Assembly (NCBI RefSeq): GCF_014279795.1
Contig: NZ_CP047945.1
Span: 1,074,572 to 1,138,571, forward strand
Reading direction: 5' to 3'
Length of the DNA: 64,000 bases
Source of the DNA: Synechococcus sp. PROS-7-1
GTDB lineage: Bacteria > Cyanobacteriota > Cyanobacteriia > PCC-6307 > Cyanobiaceae
Of the stretch, positions 25,596 through 31,733 are shown one piece after another. Position 1 is the stretch's first letter, and each line of letters begins with the position of its first letter. A program made the translations under genes and the position numbers. The notes below the pieces were generated by a model. It saw only the letters and a program-made list of their open reading frames with translations, did not search any database and was not told the origin of the DNA.

Positions 25596-25704
25596 TTAAT
25601 CACTCGACTAAACATTCACCCCGTCACATTGTCGGGGTTTTTTGTTGCTAACTGACAACGTTGCCGACGATTGCTAAAAACAGGCTGTAGCTCCACACGT
25701 TCCC
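25565..25704 (+). repeat. Conserved 5' module of ProcA genes, copy 2, with terminator
   Basis: It begins within the end of the core cassette (TTCGGTCAGCAGCC), passes through a hairpin CCCCG/CGGGG plus six T (25619-25643), and continues with GATTGCTAAAAACAGGCTG to the ATG. Closely matches 19157-19302. Confidence 0.8.
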
Positions 25705-25944
25705 ATGTCAGAAGAGCAACTCAAAGCTTTCCTGGAAGCCGTCAAGGCTGATGCTGGTCTTCAGGAGAAGCTGAAGGCAGCAAAAGATGCTGATGCCGTC
25801 GTAACGATTGCCAAGGCAGCGGGCTTTGTGATTTCAGCTGAGGAGCTGAAGAAATCTCAGGCAAAGATTTCCGATGAGGAGCTGGAAGGCGTGGCTGGGG
25901 GCACCTGCTGGTGTACGAATGCGGCACCTGGGTGGAGTTGGTGA
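25705..25944 (+). CDS. procA: Prochlorosin-type precursor (family A), 13-residue core
   Basis: 79 residues with the standard 66-residue ProcA leader (differing by a few residues, for example AKISDEEL in place of AEISEEEL) ending GVAGG. The core TCWCTNAAPGWSW has two Cys, two Thr and one Ser, so one or two thioether rings are possible, and three Trp. No Shine-Dalgarno is visible. A terminator lies 24 bp after the stop. Confidence 0.88.
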   Translation: MSEEQLKAFLEAVKADAGLQEKLKAAKDADAVVTIAKAAGFVISAEELKKSQAKISDEELEGVAGGTCWCTNAAPGWSW

Positions 25945-25967
25945 TTATTTTATCCGTAATCCCTTCA

Positions 25968-25998
25968 AGCCCCTGTCGCCACAGGGGCTTTTTATTTC
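25968..25998 (+). terminator. Rho-independent terminator after procA 25705
   Basis: AGCCCCTG and CAGGGGCT pair perfectly around TCGCCA, with a T-rich tail. Confidence 0.9.
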
Positions 25999-26045
25999 TT
26001 CATCCACCCTAACCAGCTCACAACGGCTTCCAATACCTGGCACCA

Positions 26046-26605
26046 TTGCATTCAACGCAGCCTAATAACAGACCCATCAAGACCCTGAGCGCCAAACCGA
26101 AAAATCAAGGGCACACCAAAACCATCCTCAATACTTCTCTCCTAACTTCTACCCTTATTCCTTCAACACATTCACCAATCACTTCGCTCCCTATCGCCAT
26201 CACGGATGCCATTGGCTCGTCTAAATCTCACCGCAATCTGGTGCCACTCCTCTGGGATTTGATTGAGGCGACAATCAAATGCAAAAGGCAGTTGCTGCTG
26301 CCCTGGTGAGACACGCTTTCTCTTGCTTCTATGAGCACCTCTTGTCTCAACCAATCGCTTCAGCATCCTTGAGCTCCAAAGCAAGCTGCCGACCACTTGG
26401 CGCTTCACCAGCAGGCAGCCGATCAGGGCGGGGGCGACCGCCTGGGCGGGGGGCGGGCGAAGAAGCTACGGGGAAGGGCTAGGGGGGTGCTTGGAGGTTG
26501 TGGTGGCTATGGGAGTGGCTCATTGGTGGAGCTCACGCCATCCTGCTGACACGAGGCTGAGGATGGGCGATATTGGAGGTCATTACACCTCTCCCTCTCA
26601 AAACA
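26046..26605. other. 560-bp stretch without a convincing gene; G-rich segment
   Basis: The first part is a truncated copy of the ProcA 3' module. The middle is low in G (many C/A), with open frames that look random. At 26426-26457 four runs of three or more G follow one another, a possible G-quadruplex on the plus strand. No promoter consensus is obvious. The next ProcA gene lacks the conserved 5' module. Confidence 0.5.
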
Positions 26606-26878
26606 ATGTCAGAAGAGCAACTCAAAGCTTTCTGGGAAGCCGTCCAGGCAGATGCGGGCCTTCAGGAAAAGCTAAAGGCAGCAAAAGATGCCGATGCCGT
26701 AGTAGCGATTGCTAAGGCTGAGGGCTTTGTGATTTCTGCTGAGGAGTTGAAGAAATCTCAGGCAGAGATTTCTGAAGAGGAGCTTGAAGGCGTGGCTGGG
26801 GGCCAGCTGGGCCTTGCGATGCACAATTATGCGGCACCGTGGGGGCCATCGAATGCATGGGGCCTTATTAATGATTAA
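26606..26878 (+). CDS. ProcA-type leader with Cys-free Trp-rich core (family A)
   Basis: 90 residues. Leader 1-66 (MSEEQLKAFWEAVQADAGLQ to EEELEGVAGG) is a normal ProcA leader. The 24-residue core QLGLAMHNYAAPWG, then PSNAWGLIND, has no Cys and only one Ser, so it cannot carry a lanthionine. Two Trp, two Asn, and the AAPW segment recalls AAPGW of the 25705 core. It may be processed as a linear peptide or modified by another enzyme. Confidence 0.82.
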   Translation: MSEEQLKAFWEAVQADAGLQEKLKAAKDADAVVAIAKAEGFVISAEELKKSQAEISEEELEGVAGGQLGLAMHNYAAPWGPSNAWGLIND

Positions 26879-26907
26879 ATGATTGATGATACAGCCTAAT
26901 CCTCAAA

Positions 26908-26935
26908 AGCCCCTGCCACCACAGGGGCTTTTTAT
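26908..26935 (+). terminator. Rho-independent terminator after the 26606 gene
   Basis: AGCCCCTG and CAGGGGCT around CCACCA, then TTTTTATTT. It marks the left edge of a block of about 410 bp duplicated at 29263-29669. Confidence 0.9.
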
Positions 26936-27058
26936 TTCTTCAGTCACACCCATAAACCAGTCACAAACGGCTTCCGATACCTGGCACAATTTTCGTCAAT
27001 TAAGTAACAGTAGTACGTCAGCAATGGCGGGGTTTTTGCTCGCTACGCTCGCCCATCA

Positions 27059-27280
27059 TCAATAAATCTGGAAGCCGCTTTGCCCGATGGAGTAAGGCAG
27101 TAATCCTTTCGCCAGTGCCACGCACACATATTCCACTGCATCTGCCATGTGGAGATGGTCGCTCTTTGGGTCGGGCACGCTTGATCCTGCTTTGTACTCA
27201 AGATTCGACAAACTCCTAATCACTCGTTTACAGGTGGGATGCACCTTCATCCGCCGATAGCCGTTGGCGTCTTTCACCAT
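27059..27280 (-). pseudogene. Phage terminase large-subunit-like C-terminal fragment, copy 1
   Basis: 73 residues from the ATG at 27280. The sequence KDANGYRRMKVHPTCKRVIR and DPKSDHLHMADAVEYVCVAL resembles the end of the nuclease domain of large terminases (VHPxCKxLIRxL, then D-HxxDAxxY). The rest of the enzyme is absent. It sits in the duplicated block; differences from copy 2 are few (EYVCV for GYACV). Assignment is by remembered pattern only. Confidence 0.5.
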
Positions 27281-27382
27281 CAATCGGGTGGCAGCAACTG
27301 CTCCTCCAGCAGCATGTTGTATGCCGCTGATGGTAGTGATGGACTGACTTCTCGGTGATTAGGACGTGCTTTTAAACGCAGA

Positions 27383-27423
27383 TGCGTACGCTCTGGTGAA
27401 TAACCAATGGTGGAGCGTACGCA
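27383..27423. repeat. Perfect 11-bp inverted repeat
   Basis: TGCGTACGCTC (27383-27393) and its exact complement GAGCGTACGCA (27413-27423) flank 19 bases. Each arm contains the palindrome GCGTACGC. It lies 75 bp before the family B gene at 27499, in a 180-bp gap without a gene, and could be an operator, a hairpin, or the end of a lost element. Confidence 0.75.
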
Positions 27424-27440
27424 CAGGTGAGATGGCAACA

Positions 27441-27498
27441 GGGGTGAAGACTTACGAGTTGTCCGCAGCTAAAAAGGAGTCACGCTGCGATTCACCTA
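27441..27498 (+). repeat. Conserved 5' leader module of family B genes, copy 3 (diverged)
   Basis: GTGAAGACTTACG, AGCTAAAAAGGAGTCACGCTGCG and a short spacer align with copies at 17885 and 24897; the Shine-Dalgarno is again 18 bases from the ATG. Confidence 0.75.
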
Positions 27499-27783
27499 AT
27501 GGCAACGCTGGAAGAGTTCAAGGCACTGCGTGATGGGGTGTCCATGGAGGTTCAAGGGGAGCTGTTCAAGCTGATGACCTCAGACCCTGATGCCTCCATC
27601 CGTCGCATGGTTGAGATCGCAGCAGAGAAAGGGATGACGGTGACCGCCGATGAGGTGCGTGGCTTTCTGAGGCAGATGGATGACGATGACGAGTTCGATG
27701 ATTTAGAGCTGGATGCGGTCGCACTACTCGCCATAGCTGGCGGATTTGGCGCAGAGGCACAGTCAAATGGACAACGCAGTTGA
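27499..27783 (+). CDS. Nif11-type leader peptide, family B, with the core in another frame
   Basis: 94 residues. The leader (1-82: MATLEEFKALRDGVSMEVQG to LLAIAGG) is intact. The in-frame core is FGAEAQSNGQRS, without Cys. The shared core cassette lies downstream in the +1 frame (27853-27949, ESQEEAHDEPWGRCPGM), within an open frame from 27746 that overlaps this gene. One indel would link leader and cassette, giving a core of about 65 residues. The gene is probably damaged; the leader itself is well conserved. Confidence 0.7.
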   Translation: MATLEEFKALRDGVSMEVQGELFKLMTSDPDASIRRMVEIAAEKGMTVTADEVRGFLRQMDDDDEFDDLELDAVALLAIAGGFGAEAQSNGQRS

Positions 27784-27852
27784 TGCGGCACGCGGCGGCG
27801 CACAGCTAGCAAGTTCTTTCACAACTGCTGAGGAAGAATTTACCTCTGAAAG

Positions 27853-27949
27853 CCAAGAGGAAGCGCATGACGAGCCATGGGGGCGTTGCCCTGGCATGCG
27901 TCCGATGCGAAAATGGTTATTCGGTCGGCAGCCTGTCGCTCAGAGTTGA
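27853..27949 (+). pseudogene. Shared core cassette, +1 frame relative to its leader
   Basis: Encodes QEEAHDEPWGRCPGMRP, then MRKWLFGRQPVAQS and a TGA. Bases 27878-27907 are identical to the three other cassettes. An upstream segment DAARGGAQLASS could mimic a double-Gly site, but no leader is in this frame. Confidence 0.6.
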
Positions 27950-28060
27950 TTCATCACTCGACTAAACATTCACCCCATCAGCAACGAGCGGGGTTTTTTG
28001 TTGCTAACTGACAACGCTGCCAACCATTGCTAAAAACAGGCTGTAGCTCCACCTATTCCC
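27914..28060 (+). repeat. Conserved 5' module of ProcA genes, copy 3
   Basis: Follows the core cassette as in copies 1 and 2 (GGTTATTCGGTCGGCAGCC, CACTCGACTAAACATTCACC), with a weak hairpin and six T at about 27973-27998, then GCTAAAAACAGGCTGTAGC before the ATG. Confidence 0.78.
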
Positions 28061-28321
28061 ATGTCAGAAGAGCAACTCAAAGCCTTCCTGGAAGCCGTCA
28101 AGGCGGATGCAGGGCTTCAGGCGAAGCTGAAGACGGCTGGCGATGCCGATGCCGTCGTAACGATTGCCAAGGCTGCAGGCTTTGTGATTTCAGCTGAGGA
28201 GCTAAAGAAATCTCAGGCAGAGATTTCAGAAGAGGAGCTTGAAGGCGTGGCTGGTGGGGGTCAGAATAAATGTGCTTGTCAATCGGTTGGGTGTTCTTTT
28301 GGGGCGTCGGCGGTCATTTAA
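28061..28321 (+). CDS. procA: Prochlorosin-type precursor (family A), 20-residue core
   Basis: 86 residues with a near-perfect copy of the 19303 leader (AKLKTAGDADAV variant) ending GVAGG. The core GQNKCACQSVGCSFGASAVI has three Cys and three Ser, allowing up to three thioether rings. Terminator 25 bp after the stop. No maturase gene in the window. Confidence 0.9.
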   Translation: MSEEQLKAFLEAVKADAGLQAKLKTAGDADAVVTIAKAAGFVISAEELKKSQAEISEEELEGVAGGGQNKCACQSVGCSFGASAVI

Positions 28322-28345
28322 GCTGTTGATTCTTCAGCCTACACA

Positions 28346-28375
28346 AGCCCCTGCAATCACAGGGGCTTTTTATTT
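28346..28375 (+). terminator. Rho-independent terminator after procA 28061
   Basis: AGCCCCTG/CAGGGGCT perfect stem around CAATCA, then TTTTTATTT. Confidence 0.9.
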
Positions 28376-28376
28376 C

Positions 28377-28478
28377 TTCAGCCACCCTCAACCAGCCCCA
28401 AACGGCTTCCGAATACCTGGCACAATTTTCGTCAATTAAGCAACAGTAGTGCGTCAGCAATGGTGGGGTTTTTTGAGC
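28377..28478 (+). repeat. Conserved 3' module after ProcA genes
   Basis: Same noncoding block as at 19609 (CCACCCTCAACCAGCCCC, ACGGCTTCCG, TTTTCGTCAATTAAG), ending in a degraded GCAA hairpin plus six T. Confidence 0.78.
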
Positions 28479-28529
28479 AGACAAATGCTGTTGGTTTTGC
28501 TATGAAGTGACTGTCAAAAAACAAACACG

Positions 28530-28754
28530 ATGTCAGAAGAGCAACTCAAAGCTTTCCTGGAAGCCGTCAAGGCGGATGCAGGGCTTCAGGAGAAGTTGAA
28601 GGCAGCAGGCGATGCGGATGCTGTAGTGGAGATTGCGAAGGCAGCGGGCTTTGCTATTTCAGCTGAGGAGCTAAAGAAATCTCAGGCAGAGATTTCAGAA
28701 GAAGAGCTTGAAGGCGTGGCTGGTGGACAGATAGATTGGGAATGGTTGGGTTGA
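28530..28754 (+). CDS. ProcA-type leader with 8-residue Cys-free core (family A)
   Basis: 74 residues. Complete ProcA leader (AIAKAAGF reads EIAKAAGF here) ending GVAGG, then only QIDWEWLG. The core has no Cys, Ser or Thr, so lanthionine chemistry is impossible; two Trp remain. It could be a truncated core or a very short linear peptide. It lacks the conserved 5' module; a mutated terminator follows. Confidence 0.82.
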   Translation: MSEEQLKAFLEAVKADAGLQEKLKAAGDADAVVEIAKAAGFAISAEELKKSQAEISEEELEGVAGGQIDWEWLG

Positions 28755-28796
28755 CTAACTTACTATAGACCTATTCCAGCCTAAATCCTCAAAAGC

Positions 28797-28820
28797 CCCT
28801 GCAATCACAGGGTTTTTTAT
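28797..28820 (+). terminator. Shortened terminator after the 28530 gene
   Basis: CCCTG pairs with CAGGG around CAATCA, followed by six T. Three outer pairs of the family hairpin have been lost on the right arm. Confidence 0.7.
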
Positions 28821-28825
28821 TTCTT

Positions 28826-28981
28826 CAGCCACCCTCAACCAGCCCCAAACAGCTTCCGATGCCTGGCACAATTTTCTTCAATTAAGTAACAGTAGTGCGT
28901 CAGCAATGGCGGGGTTTTTTGTTGCTTGCTGACAAGGCCGTCAACGATTGCTAAAAACAGGCTGTAGCTCCACACGTTCCC
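28826..28981 (+). repeat. 3' module joined to shortened 5' module
   Basis: CAGCTTCCGATGCCTGG and TTTTCTTCAATTAAGTAAC lead to a GCAA hairpin plus six T (about 28897-28921), then GATTGCTAAAAACAGGCTG up to the next ATG. Here the terminator of one cassette is directly fused to the 5' region of the next. Confidence 0.75.
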
Positions 28982-29239
28982 ATGTCAGAAGAGCAACTCA
29001 AGGCATTCATGGAAGCAGTCAAGGCTGATGCTGGGCTTCAGGAGAAGCTGAAGACGGCTGGCGATGTCGATGCCGTCGTAACGATTGCCAAGGCTGCAGG
29101 TTTTATTATTTCTGCTGAGGAGCTGAAGAAATCACAGGCAGAGATATCAGAAGAGGAACTAGAAGGCGTGGCTGGTGGTGGGAATAACTGTGGCCATGGG
29201 TTTATAGATCCTTGGGGTAAAACTTGGAACCCTTTCTGA
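28982..29239 (+). CDS. procA: Prochlorosin-type precursor (family A), 19-residue core
   Basis: 85 residues with a ProcA leader slightly diverged (MSEEQLKAFMEAVKADAG, IIISAEEL-like AGFIISAEELK) ending GVAGG. The core GNNCGHGFIDPWGKTWNPF has one Cys and one Thr, so a single ring closing from C4 and T15 is the only lanthionine option. Two Trp and DPWG resemble other cores in the island. Confidence 0.87.
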   Translation: MSEEQLKAFMEAVKADAGLQEKLKTAGDVDAVVTIAKAAGFIISAEELKKSQAEISEEELEGVAGGGNNCGHGFIDPWGKTWNPF

Positions 29240-29262
29240 TTCTTGATTCTTCAGTCTACACA

Positions 29263-29292
29263 AGCCCCTGCAATCACAGGGGCTTTTTATTT
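29263..29292 (+). terminator. Rho-independent terminator after procA 28982
   Basis: AGCCCCTG/CAGGGGCT perfect stem around CAATCA, then TTTTTATTT. Confidence 0.9.
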
Positions 29293-29408
29293 CTACATCA
29301 ACCCTATCCAGCTCACAACGGCTTCCGATACCTGGCACAATTTTCGTCAATTAAGTAACAATAGTGCGCAGCAATGGCGGGGTTTTTGCTCGCTACGCTC
29401 GCCCATCC

Positions 29409-29630
29409 TCAATAAATCTGGAAGCCGCTTTGCCCGATGGAGTAAGGCAGTAATCCTTTCGCCAGTGCCACGCACGCATAGCCCACTGCATCTGCCATGT
29501 GGAGATGGTCGCTCTTTGGGTCGGGCACGCTTGATCCTGCTTTGTACTCAAGATTCGACAAACTCCTAATCACTCGTTTACAGGTGGGATGCACCTTCAT
29601 CCGCCGATAGCCGTTGGCGTCTTTCACCAT
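29409..29630 (-). pseudogene. Phage terminase large-subunit-like C-terminal fragment, copy 2
   Basis: 73 residues beginning MVKDANGYRRMKVHPTCK; its ATG overlaps the stop codon of the 29630-30352 gene by one base (TGATG), so it could still be translated. The fragment ends LPYSIGQSGFQIY. It resembles the terminal part of large terminases but lacks ATPase and most of the nuclease domain. A real short gene of other origin cannot be excluded. Confidence 0.5.
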
Positions 29631-30352
29631 CAATCGGGTGGCAGCAACTGCTCCTCCAGCAGCATGTTGAATCCAAGCAGTTGTTCATCACTCAGCTGCT
29701 GCCTTGAACCCACTTGGAAGTTGTTTTGAAGAAACTCTCGGGCTTGCTGTTGCGGCCAATTGAGGCGCTTCAGGATCTCATCGCACTGGTTCACAAGATC
29801 TGAGCGGCGTAAGGGAATCGTCGCCGTTTGTGCATCGCTCGAGGCTGGAAGTTCACGCAGGCGCTTGAGATAAGCCACGAGATCACTGAAGCGCGTGAGT
29901 CGATGTCGGCTGCTGTGGCCAAACGCTCGCTCCAAATAAATGGATTCATTGGCTCGATCCCAGCCGATGCGTTGCAACTCGAGGTCGATTGCGGTGAGTT
30001 CTTCGCTCCAATCGTCGGGATCAGTGGGCGCTTCGTTGACAGCGCTGGTTTGGGTGTCTTGCTCTGGGGTTTTGATCGCGGGGGGAGTTTGCGGCTCAGA
30101 GACAGGCGTTGCCTTCTGTGCAGTTCGATCCCCTTCCTGGCCGTTGCGGCGCACAAGCTCCTTGTTGCTGGCTGTCGTTGCCTTGGGCGTTCCCAGGCGT
30201 TGCAGCAGCCTGGCGATGGCCTGATCTTCTGCTTCGGTTGCCGTGGGCGCCTCACCCAGGGCACTGCCCAGTGACGTGTCGCCGTCAAAGGCTTCCACGC
30301 GAACAATGCAGCGCTGGTCGTTGTGATGGCAAAGCTGGGCTTGGGTTTTCAT
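29630..30352 (-). CDS. Hypothetical protein with Pro/Thr-rich linker
   Basis: 240 residues. The N-terminal domain (MKTQAQLCHHNDQRCIVRVE, EAEDQAIARLLQRLG) could be a small dsRNA-binding-like or alpha/beta fold. A low-complexity linker follows (TPEQDTQTSAVNEAP), then a helical C-terminal domain with LELQRIGWDRANESIYLERA and EILKRLNWPQQQAREFLQNN, an internal similarity (L-W---A---L---F). Function unknown. Its last 13 codons are duplicated at 27281-27319. Confidence 0.6.
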   Translation of the reverse strand: MKTQAQLCHHNDQRCIVRVEAFDGDTSLGSALGEAPTATEAEDQAIARLLQRLGTPKATTASNKELVRRNGQEGDRTAQKATPVSEPQTPPAIKTPEQDTQTSAVNEAPTDPDDWSEELTAIDLELQRIGWDRANESIYLERAFGHSSRHRLTRFSDLVAYLKRLRELPASSDAQTATIPLRRSDLVNQCDEILKRLNWPQQQAREFLQNNFQVGSRQQLSDEQLLGFNMLLEEQLLPPD

Positions 30353-30389
30353 GCCACTGGTCGGCGCGTCCCATTTCTAGGCTGGGCTG

Positions 30390-31109
30390 ATGGACACAGC
30401 TGCACTGCCTTCCCTAACCCCCTGGCTGGATGGCGTTGATCAACTTGGTGAACTGCTTCCCTTGTTGCCTGTGCTGGTGAGTCTGGAACTGCTGTTGTCC
30501 GCAGACAATGCCATCGCTTTGGCTGCGATTGCCCGCACCCAGCAGGATCCAGCTCTCGAGCGTCGCGCTCTCAATCTGGGTGTGTTGATGGCATTCGTGC
30601 TGCGCGTTGCTCTCATTCTTCTGGCGCAATGGGTGCTGGCCTTCCCGCCGATCCAGCTACTGGCAGCTGGCTATCTTCTTTGGCTCTGTTATCAGCACTG
30701 GCGGCCTGCTGCCACTGAGGACGGTTCTCAGGCCTTGGAGGAGTCTGCGCCGACTGTGCGTTTTCGCCGCACCGTTCTGACCCTCGCCCTTACGGATCTC
30801 GCGTTTTCAATCGACAGCGTGGCTGCCGCTGTGGCGATCAGTGATCAACTTCTGCTGGTAATAACAGGTGCCCTGATCGGAGTGATCGCACTTCGCTTTA
30901 CGTCGGGTTTGTTCATCCATTGGCTGAAGATCTATTCCAGACTTGAATCGGCCGGTTATCTGGCCGTGGCGTTCGTTGGATTCAAGTTGCTGATCCAGCT
31001 TGTTTTCCCGACGATTGATATCCCTGGGCTGTTGACGCTCTTTGTGGTGACTGGGTTGATGATTTGGGGATTTTCGGTTCGGCTCCCTCCAGTCGTTGAG
31101 GAGACCTGA
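30390..31109 (+). CDS. TerC-family membrane protein
   Basis: 239 residues with about seven helices. The TerC pattern is clear: LELLLSADNAIALAAIA early and LALTDLAFSIDSVAAAVAIS in the middle, each with a conserved Asp within a helix. In other bacteria such proteins export or deliver metal ions (Mn, Ca) or relate to tellurite; in plants a TerC homologue helps insert thylakoid membrane proteins. It starts 37 bp from the divergent gene. Confidence 0.85.
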   Translation: MDTAALPSLTPWLDGVDQLGELLPLLPVLVSLELLLSADNAIALAAIARTQQDPALERRALNLGVLMAFVLRVALILLAQWVLAFPPIQLLAAGYLLWLCYQHWRPAATEDGSQALEESAPTVRFRRTVLTLALTDLAFSIDSVAAAVAISDQLLLVITGALIGVIALRFTSGLFIHWLKIYSRLESAGYLAVAFVGFKLLIQLVFPTIDIPGLLTLFVVTGLMIWGFSVRLPPVVEET

Positions 31110-31112
31110 GCC

Positions 31113-31454
31113 ATGCTCATCGAGATCCGTCAGTTCGGCAGCGAGCAGCCGATCGATCGGCTGGAGATGGAGGATCCTCCCCACCCTGGCCGTTGGTTTT
31201 CACTCGACACCAGAAGTTTCCTGGTCATGCAGCGACGGCATCGTTACAGGCTTCGCTCCGGTCGCTACGAACTGCGTTCTGTGGTCCTTCTCGTGAAGAC
31301 ACAGAAGCAACCGGAGGATGCCCGCTGGTTCCGTCATGGTTGGGTGATTGGAGATCCCAGTTGCCGCTTCAATGCACTCAGCCCACTCCTGCGCTGTGCG
31401 GTGCTCCCGGAGGGTCCCTGCGAACGCTGTGTGCATCGCGAGGCTGCTCCCTAG
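31113..31454 (+). CDS. DUF6464-like cyanobacterial protein
   Basis: 113 residues from MLIEIRQFGSEQPIDRLEM. The segments PPHPGRWFSL, FLVMQRRHRYRLRSGRY and the Cys-rich end GDPSCRFNALSPLLRC, GPCERC match a small cyanobacterial family I recall as DUF6464. Four Cys might bind a metal. Function unknown. It starts three bases after terC and is probably co-transcribed. Confidence 0.65.
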   Translation: MLIEIRQFGSEQPIDRLEMEDPPHPGRWFSLDTRSFLVMQRRHRYRLRSGRYELRSVVLLVKTQKQPEDARWFRHGWVIGDPSCRFNALSPLLRCAVLPEGPCERCVHREAAP

Positions 31455-31497
31455 CCCCAGTTCTTCAGAATGGAGCCCTGAACAACACCGTGGATCG

Positions 31498-31722
31498 ATG
31501 AAACGCGAGCGATGCTGGGTGTGGTTTCGAGGCGGTCTGAATGAACGGCCGCACTGGGTTGGTGGTTTTTATGGCTCAACGGATGATCAGGACGGCATCC
31601 TGATCCAACATCCGAGCTATCGCGATTGCAGACTTCCTGCTTGGAGAGTCACGCAACAGGAACCCACTGATCTCCATGCCGCACCTGACAGACCCGACAA
31701 TGCGGTTTGGCAATTGTTCTGA
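31498..31722 (+). CDS. Small hypothetical protein
   Basis: 74 residues from MKRERCWVWFRGGLNERPHW. Basic, Trp-rich, ends DNAVWQLF. No membrane helix. The open frame upstream begins within the previous gene; the ATG at 31498 gives a compact protein. Not recognised. Confidence 0.45.
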   Translation: MKRERCWVWFRGGLNERPHWVGGFYGSTDDQDGILIQHPSYRDCRLPAWRVTQQEPTDLHAAPDRPDNAVWQLF

Positions 31723-31733
31723 AGGCCCTTTGG

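Larger units (their letters stand above)
26908..27319. repeat. Duplicated block, copy 1 (ProcA 3' module + terminase-like remnant + gene tail)
   Basis: Nearly identical to 29263-29669 in the same orientation. It contains the terminator, the 3' module, a minus-strand remnant (27059-27280) and the last codons of the gene whose intact copy lies at 29630-30352. Because only the right-hand copy has the whole gene, the right one is the likely source. Confidence 0.88.
29263..29669. repeat. Duplicated block, copy 2
   Basis: Matches 26908-27319 nearly base for base. The two copies enclose about 1.9 kb holding one family B and three family A genes, so unequal crossing-over between them could remove or multiply that segment. 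Confidence 0.88.

Noticed and set aside
26046-26482. Several open frames of 60-90 codons in the gap 26046-26605
   Set aside because: They overlap one another on both strands, lack a conserved context and show Thr/Pro/Ser-rich random composition.
27022-29640. Insertion sequence bounded by direct repeats
   Set aside because: No transposase and no terminal inverted repeats at the 410-bp block edges; a plain duplication explains it better.
17238-29669. CRISPR array
   Set aside because: The repeated units here are coding leaders, terminators and modules of unequal length and spacing, without regular repeat-spacer structure or cas genes.
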